This document shows, one piece after another, positions 51,335 through 60,118 of a stretch of DNA of 64,000 nucleotides (positions are counted from its first letter, which is position 1; each line of letters starts with the position of its first letter). The position numbers and the translations under genes were made by a program. The notes under the pieces are model-generated. The model was not told where the DNA came from. It did not search any database and saw nothing but the letters and a program-made list of their open reading frames with translations. This DNA comes from Sphingomonas melonis (GTDB lineage Bacteria > Pseudomonadota > Alphaproteobacteria > Sphingomonadales > Sphingomonadaceae): assembly GCF_013409985.1 (NCBI RefSeq), contig NZ_JACCBY010000004.1, positions 310,001 to 374,000 on the forward strand. The letters are read 5' to 3'.

Positions 51335-52138
51335 ATGATCGCTGCTCTCGCTGCACTGCTCCTGCAATCGGCGCCGGCGGCGCTGCCGCCGCTTCATCAC
51401 GGCTTCGTGGAGATACACTGTCCCGTCGGCGGGGAGCGGTTCAGCGCGCCGACTACGCCGGTCTATTCCACCATGGGCCGGCGACCGGACGAACAGCCCT
51501 ATTCCGACGTGACGTTCCCGTTGCCGATGCCGGAATGCCCGGGCAACGGCTTGACCCTCTTCGCCCACTTCACGCCGGCCGAGACGGCGCAACTCGCAAA
51601 GTGGATCGCGACCCCCACCTACCAGGCGATGCGCGCGACCGAGTCACCCTTTTATCGCGCCTATTGGCTCGCGAAGAAGATCGGCCGCCCGGACGCCGAC
51701 GCCATCGAACTGCTGCTGCCCGCGATCTGGAGCGCCAAGCAGCAGGATCGTGACGATCCGCGCCGGCCGCATGCGACCCGCTATCAGCGCGTCCTCGTCG
51801 CCGCCGTCGTCGCCGCATCGCCGGCCGTGTCGGTGGACGACCGCGTCTGGCTCCAGAGCCAGGCTGCCAACGCCTTGCGGGAGATGGGCGATTTCGCCGC
51901 AGCCGAGCGGATGCGCGCCCGCGCGGAGCAGGCGCTTCCGCAGACCACGCGGCCGCCGCTGGCCATTTATCTGCAAAAGCTGAAAGCGGTGATCGCGCGC
52001 AGGGATCGCGGCGATGAACCGCTCGACATGATCCCGGACTGGAAGGCCGACAGCATCTGCAGGGACCACCCGCCCCGCGACCGGTTCGCGCGCGATTATT
52101 GCGCGAGCCCCGCGCTCGCCAAGATCAACGGGTCATAG
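51335..52138 (+). CDS. Exported protein of unknown function
   Basis: A 267-residue protein with a hydrophobic N-terminus (IAALAALLLQSAPAA) that looks like a cleavable signal. The mature part has IHCPVGGERFSAP and PMPECPGNG, a pair of cysteines reminiscent of DUF2225 zinc-ribbon proteins, then two helical stretches (ALREMGDFAAAERMRARAEQ; about 190-215) like a TPR hairpin. I cannot assign a function. ATG 51335 is chosen because it opens the signal peptide and GGAAAGG lies upstream; the frame is open to 51281. Confidence 0.75.
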   Translation: MIAALAALLLQSAPAALPPLHHGFVEIHCPVGGERFSAPTTPVYSTMGRRPDEQPYSDVTFPLPMPECPGNGLTLFAHFTPAETAQLAKWIATPTYQAMRATESPFYRAYWLAKKIGRPDADAIELLLPAIWSAKQQDRDDPRRPHATRYQRVLVAAVVAASPAVSVDDRVWLQSQAANALREMGDFAAAERMRARAEQALPQTTRPPLAIYLQKLKAVIARRDRGDEPLDMIPDWKADSICRDHPPRDRFARDYCASPALAKINGS

Positions 52139-52185
52139 CACGACACAAAGCGCGGCGGCGGCCGGCCGGCCGCGCGACCGCGTCT

Positions 52186-52767
52186 TCAGGACGACAGGCC
52201 CTCGCACATACGCCCGAGCGACCGAAGCGCTTCGGGCGTCAGGGTGTAGACCGCTTCGCGGCGGGCGCCGCGATTGTGGTGATCCACCCGCCAGCCCTGA
52301 TAGTGCCGGCGCACCAGCCCCGCCCGTACCAGCTCCGACACGGCACGGCTGACGTTGCAGCGCCCCGATGCGCGCACCCGCAGTCGCACCGCCTCGTCGA
52401 CGGCGTGGGCGGCGGCCTTGGGATCATCGGGCAATTGCCCCTCGCGCGCCAGCTCCGCCCGCACCTGTTCGGCGAGCGCGATCCGCCGCGGGTCGCGTCC
52501 CGCCATCGGCGACAGCGCGTCGCACAGCCAGTCGCGCAGCCGCACCGCCTTGCCCTGCTCGACGACATAGGGTCCGGCGTCGCCGTTCGTTCCGGCGGCG
52601 CGCGCGATCAGGTTCAGCACCATGAACGCATAGCGCGGCCGGCTCGACACGCTCGCCAGCCGCTCGATGATCGAGGGCATGTCGGCGGGCGACGCCGCCT
52701 TCGGTTCCGGCGCCCTCGGCACCGCGCGGGCCTCTTCGATGACGGGGAACAGTTCAGCCTGGATCAT
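52186..52767 (-). CDS. Winged-helix-like protein of unknown function
   Basis: A 193-residue cytoplasmic protein. The central part (RPRYAFMVLNLIARAAG; LRDWLCDALSPMAGRDPRRI) and the C-terminal half (NVSRAVSELVRAGLVRRHYQG, then HHNRGARREAVYTLTPEAL) look like a winged helix with a DNA-contacting wing. The overall plan recalls regulators or replication-type proteins seen in sphingomonads, but I cannot name the family. A perfect 13-base inverted repeat 71-100 bases upstream could be its binding site. Confidence 0.7.
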   Translation of the reverse strand: MIQAELFPVIEEARAVPRAPEPKAASPADMPSIIERLASVSSRPRYAFMVLNLIARAAGTNGDAGPYVVEQGKAVRLRDWLCDALSPMAGRDPRRIALAEQVRAELAREGQLPDDPKAAAHAVDEAVRLRVRASGRCNVSRAVSELVRAGLVRRHYQGWRVDHHNRGARREAVYTLTPEALRSLGRMCEGLSS

Positions 52768-52837
52768 GGAACAAGTGAAGCACGAAACGGGAATCCTGTG
52801 AATCCCTGTTCCGCCCCCGTCCTCGCTTCTGTCACCT

Positions 52838-52867
52838 GTGACACTTTGCCCGGCGGCAAAGTGTCAC
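52838..52867. promoter_or_regulatory. Perfect 13-base inverted repeat (operator-like)
   Basis: GTGACACTTTGCC (52838-52850) and GGCAAAGTGTCAC (52855-52867) are exact inverted copies separated by CGGC. The site lies between the start of the winged-helix gene (52767) and the end of the SDR gene (52967). No T-run follows on either strand, so an operator is likelier than a terminator. Confidence 0.6.
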
Positions 52868-52966
52868 GGACGGCACCCGATGACGCGGACGGCGAGAGGA
52901 TGTGGGCATGGTCCGCTACCCGCGCGGCTCACCGGTCCCCGCATCAGGCGCCGCCCGTTCATCCAG

Positions 52967-53698
52967 CTACACCTGTCGCATGCCGCCATCGACGCAAAGC
53001 TCCGCGCCGGTGATAAAGCTGGCTTCATCGCTGAGGAGAAACACGGCAGCAGACGCAACCTCGTCGACGCGCGCCATGCGGCCGAGCGGGATGGGAGCGA
53101 TCAGCATCTGCCGCATCTCCTCGGGCACCGCGGCCATCATGTCGGTATCGGTTGGGCCCGGTGCGACGACGTTGACGCGGATGCGACGCGGCGCGAGTTC
53201 GGCCGCCCAGCTACGCGCATAGGAGCGCAGCGCCGCCTTGGTCGCCCCGTAGGTACTGAACGGCGTCACGCCCATGACGTCGGCGATCGAGCCGACCAGC
53301 ACCACCGATGCCCCGTCGCTCAGCACGGGCAGAGCCGCTTGGATTCCAAACAGCGCGCCGCGCACGTTGACGGCGAAGTGCCGGTCGAAATGCTCGCTCG
53401 TCGCCTCGCCGATCGTCGCCGGCTCCGACAGTCCGGCGTTCAGCACCAGGGCATCGATGCGTCCGTGCAGTCGCTTGGCCTCGGCCATGACCCGCTCCAG
53501 ATCGGCCTGGCATGCCGCATCGGCTGCGATGCCCTGCGCCGAAGGCCCGATGCTCTCAGCCGCAGCGGCGACTTCGCGGGCCCGCCGTCCCGTCAGTATA
53601 ACCGTAGCCCCTGCCTGCGCGAGCTCGCGGGCGGTCGCGAGACCAATCCCCTTCGCTCCGCCGACCACCACCGCGACCTTGCCTGCCATTCTAGCCAT
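52967..53698 (-). CDS. SDR family oxidoreductase (HxlR-linked)
   Basis: A 243-residue classical SDR: VVVGGAKGIG cofactor loop, LVLNAGLSEP, LVGSIADV with the catalytic serine, and YGATK as Tyr-x3-Lys. The tail FITGAELCVDGGMRQV is typical of reductase members. It is a paralogue of the SDR at 61137-61889. ATG 53698 is preferred with GGAAGGG upstream; a longer start at 53755 would run into the operator. Divergent to the HxlR gene at 53780. Confidence 0.9.
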   Translation of the reverse strand: MARMAGKVAVVVGGAKGIGLATARELAQAGATVILTGRRAREVAAAAESIGPSAQGIAADAACQADLERVMAEAKRLHGRIDALVLNAGLSEPATIGEATSEHFDRHFAVNVRGALFGIQAALPVLSDGASVVLVGSIADVMGVTPFSTYGATKAALRSYARSWAAELAPRRIRVNVVAPGPTDTDMMAAVPEEMRQMLIAPIPLGRMARVDEVASAAVFLLSDEASFITGAELCVDGGMRQV

Positions 53699-53727
53699 TG
53701 TGCGCCCTTCCATTCGCGAAGGCGAAC

Positions 53728-53748
53728 CAGATATACGAAGCATATCTG
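53728..53748. promoter_or_regulatory. Likely HxlR operator
   Basis: CAGATAT (53728-53734) and ATATCTG (53742-53748) are perfect seven-base arms with a seven-base spacer in the 81-base gap between the divergent SDR and HxlR genes, a size and place typical for HxlR-family dimers. Confidence 0.6.
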
Positions 53749-53779
53749 CTATCAAGAACGCACCGGGAGTAGCCTAGAT

Positions 53780-54166
53780 ATGGCGAGCGATACCGACCTG
53801 CAGGCCCTGTCGTGCCAGGCGATGTTGGACGTGCCCCGCATCCGCCCCGTGCTGGACAAGATCGCGGACAAGTGGACGATCATGATCCTGACCGTGCTGT
53901 GCCCTCAACCCGCACGCTTCAACGAGATCAAGCGCCGGCTCGACGGCATCACCCACAAGTCGCTCGCCGATGCGCTAAAACGCCTGGAACGTCATGGACT
54001 GATCACACGCACCGTGATCCCGACGACGCCGATCGGCGTCGTCTATACGATCACGTCGCTGGGCCATTCGCTTCGCGAGCCCTTCGAAGCGCTCTGCTCC
54101 TGGGCTCTGGCTCAGGAGCAGGCAATGTCGGAGGCAGCGACCGCGTACGATAGATCGCGGGAGTAA
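53780..54166 (+). CDS. HxlR family transcriptional regulator
   Basis: A 128-residue HxlR/MarR-like winged helix protein. LDKIADKWTIMILTVLCPQP and RFNEIKRRLDGITHKSLADA followed by LKRLERHGLITRTV are diagnostic, and PIGVVYTITSLGHSL forms the wing. A cysteine near the N-terminus (ALSCQAM) sits where redox- or aldehyde-sensing HxlR proteins carry theirs. Divergent to the SDR at 52967-53698, its probable target. ATG 53780 fits homologues; the frame is open far upstream without similarity. Confidence 0.92.
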   Translation: MASDTDLQALSCQAMLDVPRIRPVLDKIADKWTIMILTVLCPQPARFNEIKRRLDGITHKSLADALKRLERHGLITRTVIPTTPIGVVYTITSLGHSLREPFEALCSWALAQEQAMSEAATAYDRSRE

Positions 54167-54322
54167 TCCGCTCGTTGCCCCAGCAGCTCCCCCTTGTGCC
54201 ATTCGTTGAAGTCGACGGCAAAGCGACCTCGGCCCCCAGTCGGTGAAATCGATCGGGAAGACGAAGTTTCGAGAATCCTTCGATCGCTTTCCCGGTGGAT
54301 CTCATCCTCCTATGGCCATTCG

Positions 54323-55231
54323 ATGGATGTAGCTGGCTTCGACCTGAATCTGCTGAAGGCATTCGATGCCCTCTATGCGGAGCGGCACGTGACCCGTGCC
54401 GGTCACCGTATCGGCCTGAGCCAGCCGGCCATGAGCGGGGCGCTCACTCGACTGCGCGAGGTGTTCAACGATGAATTGTTCGTGCGCTCGCCGACGGGCA
54501 TGCAGCCGACGCCGCGCGCCGATGACCTGTCCGGCCCGATCTCCTCTTCGATCCGCCTCATGCAGTCGATCCTGCAAGACGATAGGTTCGATCCAGCGAC
54601 GGTCGATCACATCGTCACCATTGCGATGACCGATTACGCTGCATTCGTCTTGCTGCCTCCCTTGATGGCGCAACTCGCAATTGAAGCCCCTCGTCTGGAG
54701 GTGCGGGTCCGCGGCATTTTCGGCAAGGACGAGGTCGTGGACCTCCTCGACAGTGGCGAGGTGAGCTTGGCCATCAGCGTTTCCGTGGACACCTCGGCAC
54801 GCATCCTCACCCGCCCCCTGTTTCGCGAAGGTTTCGCCTGCATCGCGCGGGACGGGCATCCTGCCTTTGCCAATGGCGCCGGGATCGAAGCGTTTGCGGC
54901 GGCTCCCCATCTTCTGGTTTCACCCGAGGGGGATCGCACGGGGCTGGTCGACCGCAAGCTTGCCACGATCGGGCTGGCACGCCGTGTCGTGCTGAGCCTG
55001 CCGCAGTTCCTGGTCGCGCCGTTCGTCGTTGCGGAGACCGATCTGATCGCGACCGTCGCTGCGCGTGTTGCCCGGCGGTTCGCCGCAGCCAATCTGGGCA
55101 TCGTCGTGCATGAGCCGCCAATTGCGCTGTCGGACTGGCCGCTGGCGATGATGTGGCACCGTCGGGTGGATGATCACCCGGCCACGGTCTGGCTGCGCGA
55201 CTGCATTGCCGCGATCGCCGCATCGGCCTGA
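54323..55231 (+). CDS. LysR family transcriptional regulator
   Basis: A 302-residue LTTR of the NodD/LinR-like group: FDLNLLKAFDALYAERHVTR, GLSQPAMSGALTRLREVFND and ELFVRSPTGMQPT at the N-terminus, with a PBP2-type effector domain (TIAMTDYAAFVLLPPLMAQL). ATG 54323 starts as homologues do. It stands upstream of an epimerase-type SDR 100 bases away on the same strand, so the target is not obvious. Confidence 0.9.
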   Translation: MDVAGFDLNLLKAFDALYAERHVTRAGHRIGLSQPAMSGALTRLREVFNDELFVRSPTGMQPTPRADDLSGPISSSIRLMQSILQDDRFDPATVDHIVTIAMTDYAAFVLLPPLMAQLAIEAPRLEVRVRGIFGKDEVVDLLDSGEVSLAISVSVDTSARILTRPLFREGFACIARDGHPAFANGAGIEAFAAAPHLLVSPEGDRTGLVDRKLATIGLARRVVLSLPQFLVAPFVVAETDLIATVAARVARRFAAANLGIVVHEPPIALSDWPLAMMWHRRVDDHPATVWLRDCIAAIAASA

Positions 55232-55331
55232 CGCCATCGGCCAGGCCGATGACGGCGTATCATGTCTCGCGATTTCCCGCCGGGCCAGCGTTCCGCTCTA
55301 CGTCCCAGCACAGAGGCAATGAGGTGCTGAG

Positions 55332-56222
55332 ATGCGGATATTGGTAACGGGCGCTACGGGATTGATCGGTGGCGCGGTCGCGCGTCGATTGGCGGCGGCG
55401 GGGCATGAGGTGGTCGGCCTTGCGCGTTCGGAGGCGAGCGCGGGCAAGCTCACCGACATGGGCTATCAGGCGGCTCTTGGCGACCTGGAGGATGCGGCCA
55501 GCATCGCCAATGCCGTCCGGGGTGTCGACGCGGTCGTTCACGCGGCATCGCCGAATGACCAGAACAGTGCGGCGTATGACGAGGCGGCGACCCGAGCAAT
55601 CATCGACGCGCTGCGCGGCACTTCCAAACGCTTCCTCTATACGAGCGGCTGTTTCTTGTACGGTGCCACCGGCGACACGCCCGCAACCGAAGGTAGCCGG
55701 CTGGATCCGCTGGAACTCGTGCGCTTTCGACAGGCGCTCGAAGCGGACATCCTTGCCGCGGCGACCGATGGTGTGCACGGGATCATCATCCGTCCCGCCT
55801 GGGTCTATGGCAATCACGCCTGGACCACGATGATGATGTACGGCTCGGCGCGGGAGCATGGCGCGGCGCGCTACGTCGGCAACGGGCAGAACCGCTGGAC
55901 GTGCGTGCATGTCGATGATCTCGCCGACCTCTATCTGCTCGCACTTGAGCAGGCGCCGGCAGCCTCGATCTTCAACGGCGCTCACGGCGCCGCCATACCG
56001 CTGATCGAAATCGCACGGGCAGCCAGCGAAGGGGCAGGCGTGGAGGGCCGGGTGGCGGAGTGGCCGCTGGAGGAGGCGCGGCAGGTGCTTGGCGCCTTCG
56101 CGGACGCGATCGCCTGCGATCAGGTGGTCTCGGGCGAACGTGCTGAGCGTGAGCTTGGTTGGCGCCCGTCACGGCATTCGATTCTCGAGGAACTCCGCTC
56201 CTACGCTCCACCGATAGCCTGA
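55332..56222 (+). CDS. NAD-dependent epimerase/dehydratase family protein
   Basis: A 296-residue extended/atypical SDR. ILVTGATGLIGGAVARRLAA binds NAD(P), and VVHAASPND, YTSGCFLYG and IIRPAWVYGNHAW follow in the usual order. The canonical Tyr-x3-Lys pair is not evident, which puts it closer to the atypical NAD(P)-binding group. Substrate unknown. GAGGTGCTGAG precedes ATG 55332. Confidence 0.88.
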   Translation: MRILVTGATGLIGGAVARRLAAAGHEVVGLARSEASAGKLTDMGYQAALGDLEDAASIANAVRGVDAVVHAASPNDQNSAAYDEAATRAIIDALRGTSKRFLYTSGCFLYGATGDTPATEGSRLDPLELVRFRQALEADILAAATDGVHGIIIRPAWVYGNHAWTTMMMYGSAREHGAARYVGNGQNRWTCVHVDDLADLYLLALEQAPAASIFNGAHGAAIPLIEIARAASEGAGVEGRVAEWPLEEARQVLGAFADAIACDQVVSGERAERELGWRPSRHSILEELRSYAPPIA

Positions 56223-56386
56223 CTGCAAATCGCCTCTGCAATCGGGTTCTGGTTCCGCTGCTGCTGACTGGAGCCTGATCGCGAGGCGCTGTACACGGAC
56301 GTGCGAGCGTCAAGCATTGGGCACGAGCCGGCCGGCAGCGGCATGGTGCAACGCCCCGCGACCCGACGCTCAGCGGTCCTTTTCCG

Positions 56387-57343
56387 CTATCGAAAAGCAG
56401 ACCTTGGTTCACCTTGAGAAAGCGAGGCGCTGATCGATGCGTCGACGTCCCTTCCCTCCCGCGCAAACAGGGTCGGTGTAATGCCGACATGACGCGAGAA
56501 GGCGACGCTAAACGTGCTCGAGGAGCTGTAGCCGACCTGGCGAGCGACTTGCGCGACGGTCGACTGCCCGTCCTTCAGCAAGCGTTTGGCTAGCACCATG
56601 CGCCAGTGAAGGAGGTACTCCATCGGCGCCACGCCGACGGTGCGTCGGAAGCGTTCGAAGAAGGCGGATCGTGACATCGCCGCGGCACGGGCAAGGGCGG
56701 GCACGTCCCAGGCGCCAGTCGGCCGCTCATGGATCGCACGGATCGCTGCCGCGACCTGCTCGTCGCCCAGCCCGCGCAAGATACCGCTCGCGGCGTGAAG
56801 ACCGGACGTACGGAGTGCCTCGATGAACAGCACCTCCATCAATCGGGCGAGAACGACCTCGCGTGCCGCGCGCGTACCGCGTGACTCCTCCACCGCCAGC
56901 TGGATCAGGGTGGTCAGGCGCGGCTCACCGCGCGCGTGGATCAGCGATGGCAGCAGCGACACGAGCAACGCGGCGTCTGGCGAGGCAAAGGCGCAGTAAC
57001 CGACCAGCATGCGCAGGTCCGGCGCGACGTGCTGATCGCCAAGGCGGAAGACGTTGGGCCGGATCTCGACGGGCGCATATTCGAAGCCGGCGGGTGGCTC
57101 GGCAGTCACGCTCGACGCCGTGAAGTCGTAGGCGGCCGGGATCAGCACGAAGTCGCCACTCTCGATCAGCAGGGATGGCCGACCCGGCACCTCCATGCGA
57201 ACGGTCCCTTCGAGCGCCGCGAAGAAGAAGGCGCGGCCGTCCTCTGTCCGGCGGACACGCCAAGCGCCCGCCCCTTCCACGAACTTGGCATAGGATAGGT
57301 CGGGCTGCAGCAGGCTGACGATTTGCGCGAGAGGATCGGCCAA
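56387..57343 (-). CDS. AraC family regulator with cupin sensor domain
   Basis: A 318-residue regulator: an AraC-type cupin (cupin_6-like) domain (about 15-180, with LIESGDFVLIPAAYDF) and two C-terminal helix-turn-helices (MSRSAFFERFRRTVGVAPMEYL, core SRSAFFERFRRTVG; and VGYSSSSTFSVAFSRHVGITP). Start is TTG 57343, which matches family members that begin DPLAQIVSLL; no better in-frame start is near. Divergent to the SDR at 57436, its likely target. Confidence 0.88.
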   Translation of the reverse strand: MADPLAQIVSLLQPDLSYAKFVEGAGAWRVRRTEDGRAFFFAALEGTVRMEVPGRPSLLIESGDFVLIPAAYDFTASSVTAEPPAGFEYAPVEIRPNVFRLGDQHVAPDLRMLVGYCAFASPDAALLVSLLPSLIHARGEPRLTTLIQLAVEESRGTRAAREVVLARLMEVLFIEALRTSGLHAASGILRGLGDEQVAAAIRAIHERPTGAWDVPALARAAAMSRSAFFERFRRTVGVAPMEYLLHWRMVLAKRLLKDGQSTVAQVARQVGYSSSSTFSVAFSRHVGITPTLFAREGRDVDASISASLSQGEPRSAFR

Positions 57344-57435
57344 TTACGGACGCTCACCAAACAGATGTGGACGCACGAACGTAGCATGTCTGGCTGGGCG
57401 CGCCATCTCCTGCCGGGTCAACGACAGGAGCTTGT

Positions 57436-58173
57436 ATGCCGACCATATTGATCACTGGATGCTCATCAGGGTTCGGACTGGAAACCGCTCGCCTCTTTGC
57501 AGCGCGCGGCTGGAACGTGATCGCCACCATGCGCACACCGCGCGAGGACATCCTGCCCGAATCCGACCGTGTGCGGGTGCTCCCTCTCGACGTGACCGAC
57601 GCTGCCAGTATTGCACACGTCGTTGCTGAGGCGGGAGCGGTTGATGCATTGGTCAATAACGCCGGCGTCGGCTTTCTCAATGCGCTGGAAGGAACGCCGA
57701 TCGCGACAGCGCGGCACATCTTCGAGACCAACACGCTCGGCACCATCGCGATGATGCAGGCGGTGTTGCCGCAGATGCGTGCGCGTCGCGCGGGCGTCGT
57801 GGTCAACGTCACCTCGTCGGTGACCTACCGGCCGTTGCCGCTACTGTCGGTCTACACCGCCAGCAAGGCAGCGGTGAATGCCTTTTCCGACAGCGTCGCG
57901 CTGGAGCTCGCGCCGTTCAACGTCCGTGTCCGCGTGGTCCTGCCGGGTCGCGCGCCGACGACACGCTTCGGCGACAATGCCCGAGCGCTGATGCCCGACG
58001 GATTCCCCGAAGCCTATATGCCGTTTGTCCAGCAGGTCATGGCGGACCGGCAGGAAGACACCAGACCGACGACATCGTCCGAAGACGTCGCCGAGGCGGT
58101 GTGGCGAGCGGTGACCGATGTGGACGCACCCGCCCACCTGCCGGCCGGTGCCGACGCGATCGCCTGCGCGTAG
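57436..58173 (+). CDS. SDR family oxidoreductase (AraC-linked)
   Basis: A 245-residue classical SDR with TGCSSGFG at the cofactor site, VDALVNNAGVG, VNVTSSVTYRPLP with the serine, and YTASK as the active pair. Close in type to the group annotated as SDR oxidoreductases acting on ketones or retinol-like substrates; substrate not deducible. GGAGC lies upstream of ATG 57436. Divergent to the cupin-type AraC gene. Confidence 0.9.
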   Translation: MPTILITGCSSGFGLETARLFAARGWNVIATMRTPREDILPESDRVRVLPLDVTDAASIAHVVAEAGAVDALVNNAGVGFLNALEGTPIATARHIFETNTLGTIAMMQAVLPQMRARRAGVVVNVTSSVTYRPLPLLSVYTASKAAVNAFSDSVALELAPFNVRVRVVLPGRAPTTRFGDNARALMPDGFPEAYMPFVQQVMADRQEDTRPTTSSEDVAEAVWRAVTDVDAPAHLPAGADAIACA

Positions 58174-58249
58174 GCTGGCAAGACGCTCGGGCAGGCTCAC
58201 GAGGCGTGCGCCTGCCCGGCAACCGATGTCCTGAAAACGTGTCGGTTGG

Positions 58250-58975
58250 TCACCAGGCGATCGGGCCAGCATCGTCGAAGAAGGCGCCGGTGGGCCCATC
58301 CCCCGGCAGGGTCGCCAAGCGGATGCCGATGGCGGCGCCCTGTTCCGGGGTGCGGAGGCCGGAGTGCTGATTGAGGTCGGTCGCCGTGTAGCCAGGGCAG
58401 CCGGCGTTGACCTTGAAGCCAAGGGGCGCAAGCTCTTTGGCGAACGCCACCGTCACGGCGTTCAATGCGGATTTCGAGCTGTTGTAGCCGAGCAGATTGA
58501 CGTGTGCCATCGGCGCATCGAAGTCGGAGGCCCATGCAAGCGACCCCAGGCTGCTGCTGATCATCACGATATGCGGTGACGCCGATGCCTTCAGCAACGG
58601 CAGGAAGGCCTGTGTTACCCGTATCACGCCGAATACGTTCACGTCGTAGATTGCCCGCACGTCCATCACCGGCTCTGCGGACGGCGGGCCCCAGCCCGTC
58701 GAGATGCCAGCATTGTTTACCAGGGCATCCAAGCGGTTGGTCTTGCGTCCGACGGTTTCGACAGCCGCGGCAACGCTCGCGTCGTCGGTAACGTCGAGCG
58801 GCAGGAACTGAACGTCGAGACCTTCGTCACGCAGCATCTGCGCTGCTGGCTCGCCCCGCGTCTCCTCGCGACTGCCAAGCCACACGGCATATCCCTTGCG
58901 CGCCAGCCCGCGCGCGATCTCCAGTCCGATACCCTTGTTCGCGCCCGTCACCAACGCAATCGGCTTGTCCGTCAT
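58250..58975 (-). CDS. SDR family oxidoreductase (carbonyl-reductase-like)
   Basis: A 241-residue SDR with ALVTGANKGIGLEIARGLA, LVNNAGIS, MISSSLGSLA and YNSSK. TGANKGIG together with the CPGYTATDLNQHSG tail resembles plant/bacterial carbonyl reductases of the SDR family. ATG 58975 follows GGAGACAAGACG. Divergent to the AraC_N-type regulator at 59105, as the paralogous regulator at 16976 is to the SDR at 18023. Confidence 0.9.
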   Translation of the reverse strand: MTDKPIALVTGANKGIGLEIARGLARKGYAVWLGSREETRGEPAAQMLRDEGLDVQFLPLDVTDDASVAAAVETVGRKTNRLDALVNNAGISTGWGPPSAEPVMDVRAIYDVNVFGVIRVTQAFLPLLKASASPHIVMISSSLGSLAWASDFDAPMAHVNLLGYNSSKSALNAVTVAFAKELAPLGFKVNAGCPGYTATDLNQHSGLRTPEQGAAIGIRLATLPGDGPTGAFFDDAGPIAW

Positions 58976-59104
58976 CGTCTTGTCTCCTTCTGCACGGACA
59001 AGGTGGCCACTGCCGGCGGGGCCCGCATGCGCGATCGCCGCGACTATTTGCCTAATCCTATCAAGGCGCTTGTCGGCTACGATTTGCTCGCCCATCGTGC
59101 CGAG

Positions 59105-59992
59105 ATGGAAAACACCCTCGCGGAGCTGTGCGCCATCGTCGGCCGGCATGCACCAGATCGCTATCAGGCAAGCCTTTTGCCGGGTGTGGCCCTCTACAGG
59201 GATGGCGCCGCTCCCCAGGCGCTTTCCGGCGTCTACCAGCCGATGATGGCGCTCGTTCTGAGTGGCGCCAAGGAGATCGCGATCGGCGACCGTCGCTTGC
59301 GCTACGATCCGGCCAGCTATTTCATCGCCACCGTCGAATTGCCGGCATCGGGGTGCGTAAAGCTCGACCTGCCCAATAGCCAGTATCTTGCCGTCAGCCT
59401 TGATCTCGATAGCGACCGGCTCGCCTCGCTATTGACCGAAACGGCGATAGGTGACCCCGTCAGCGAGCCTGCGTTTGCGGTCAATCCGATGACGCAAGAC
59501 CTGCTGGATGCCTGGCTCCGCTTCCTGAGGCTACTCGACACACCAAGTGACATCGCTGTTCTGGCGCCTTTGCTGGAGCGGGAGATTCTCTACCGCCTTC
59601 TTCAGGGACCCCAAGGTTCGATGCTGCGCCAGGTGGCGCGGGCCGACAGCCGCCTGTCGCAGATGCGCCGGGTCATCGCGATGATCCGCGACAAGTTCGA
59701 TCAACCATTGCGGATCGAGGCGTTGGCGGACGTCGCCAATATGAGCCCTGCCTCGCTGCATCGACACTTTCGCACCGCGACCGCGATGAGCCCGCTGCAA
59801 TATCAAAAAAGCCTCCGCCTTCAGGAAGCGCGCCGCCTCATGATCGCCGGGCGAGAGGTGACCGCCGCGAGCTATGCGGTCGGCTATGAGAGCCCGTCGC
59901 AATTCAGCCGGGAATATGCCCGCCTCTTCGGGGCTCCACCATCGCGCGACATCAAAATGACCGCGCCGGGTGACCATCGCTCCGCTGCCTAA
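59105..59992 (+). CDS. AraC family regulator with AraC_N domain (paralogue of 16976-17872)
   Basis: A 295-residue paralogue of the earlier AraC regulator, with shared blocks PLLEREILYRLLQGP, YQKSLRLQEARRLMIAG and SPSQFSREYARLFGAPP. AraC_N sensor domain to about residue 160, then two helix-turn-helices. ATG 59105 is chosen because homologues begin with this AELCAIVGRHA helix; GTG 59003 and ATG 59027 are in frame. Divergent to the SDR at 58250-58975. Confidence 0.88.
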   Translation: MENTLAELCAIVGRHAPDRYQASLLPGVALYRDGAAPQALSGVYQPMMALVLSGAKEIAIGDRRLRYDPASYFIATVELPASGCVKLDLPNSQYLAVSLDLDSDRLASLLTETAIGDPVSEPAFAVNPMTQDLLDAWLRFLRLLDTPSDIAVLAPLLEREILYRLLQGPQGSMLRQVARADSRLSQMRRVIAMIRDKFDQPLRIEALADVANMSPASLHRHFRTATAMSPLQYQKSLRLQEARRLMIAGREVTAASYAVGYESPSQFSREYARLFGAPPSRDIKMTAPGDHRSAA

Positions 59993-60118
59993 CGACGACC
60001 CATCTGATGCTTCGCGTGGATGAGGGGATATCGGGCATTTAACGGATAGGCGCCGGCTGGTCGGTCATCGCGAACCGGCACCGGCCGAGAGAAAGCATCG
60101 AGCGCTTCCCGCCCGGCA

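Noticed and set aside
52838..52867. Reading the 13-base dyad as the terminator of the SDR gene
   Set aside because: No T-run on either strand and it lies 100 bases past the SDR stop; an operator fits better.
52838..53779. N-terminal extension of the HxlR protein
   Set aside because: It lies antisense to the SDR gene; HxlR proteins are about 110-130 residues.
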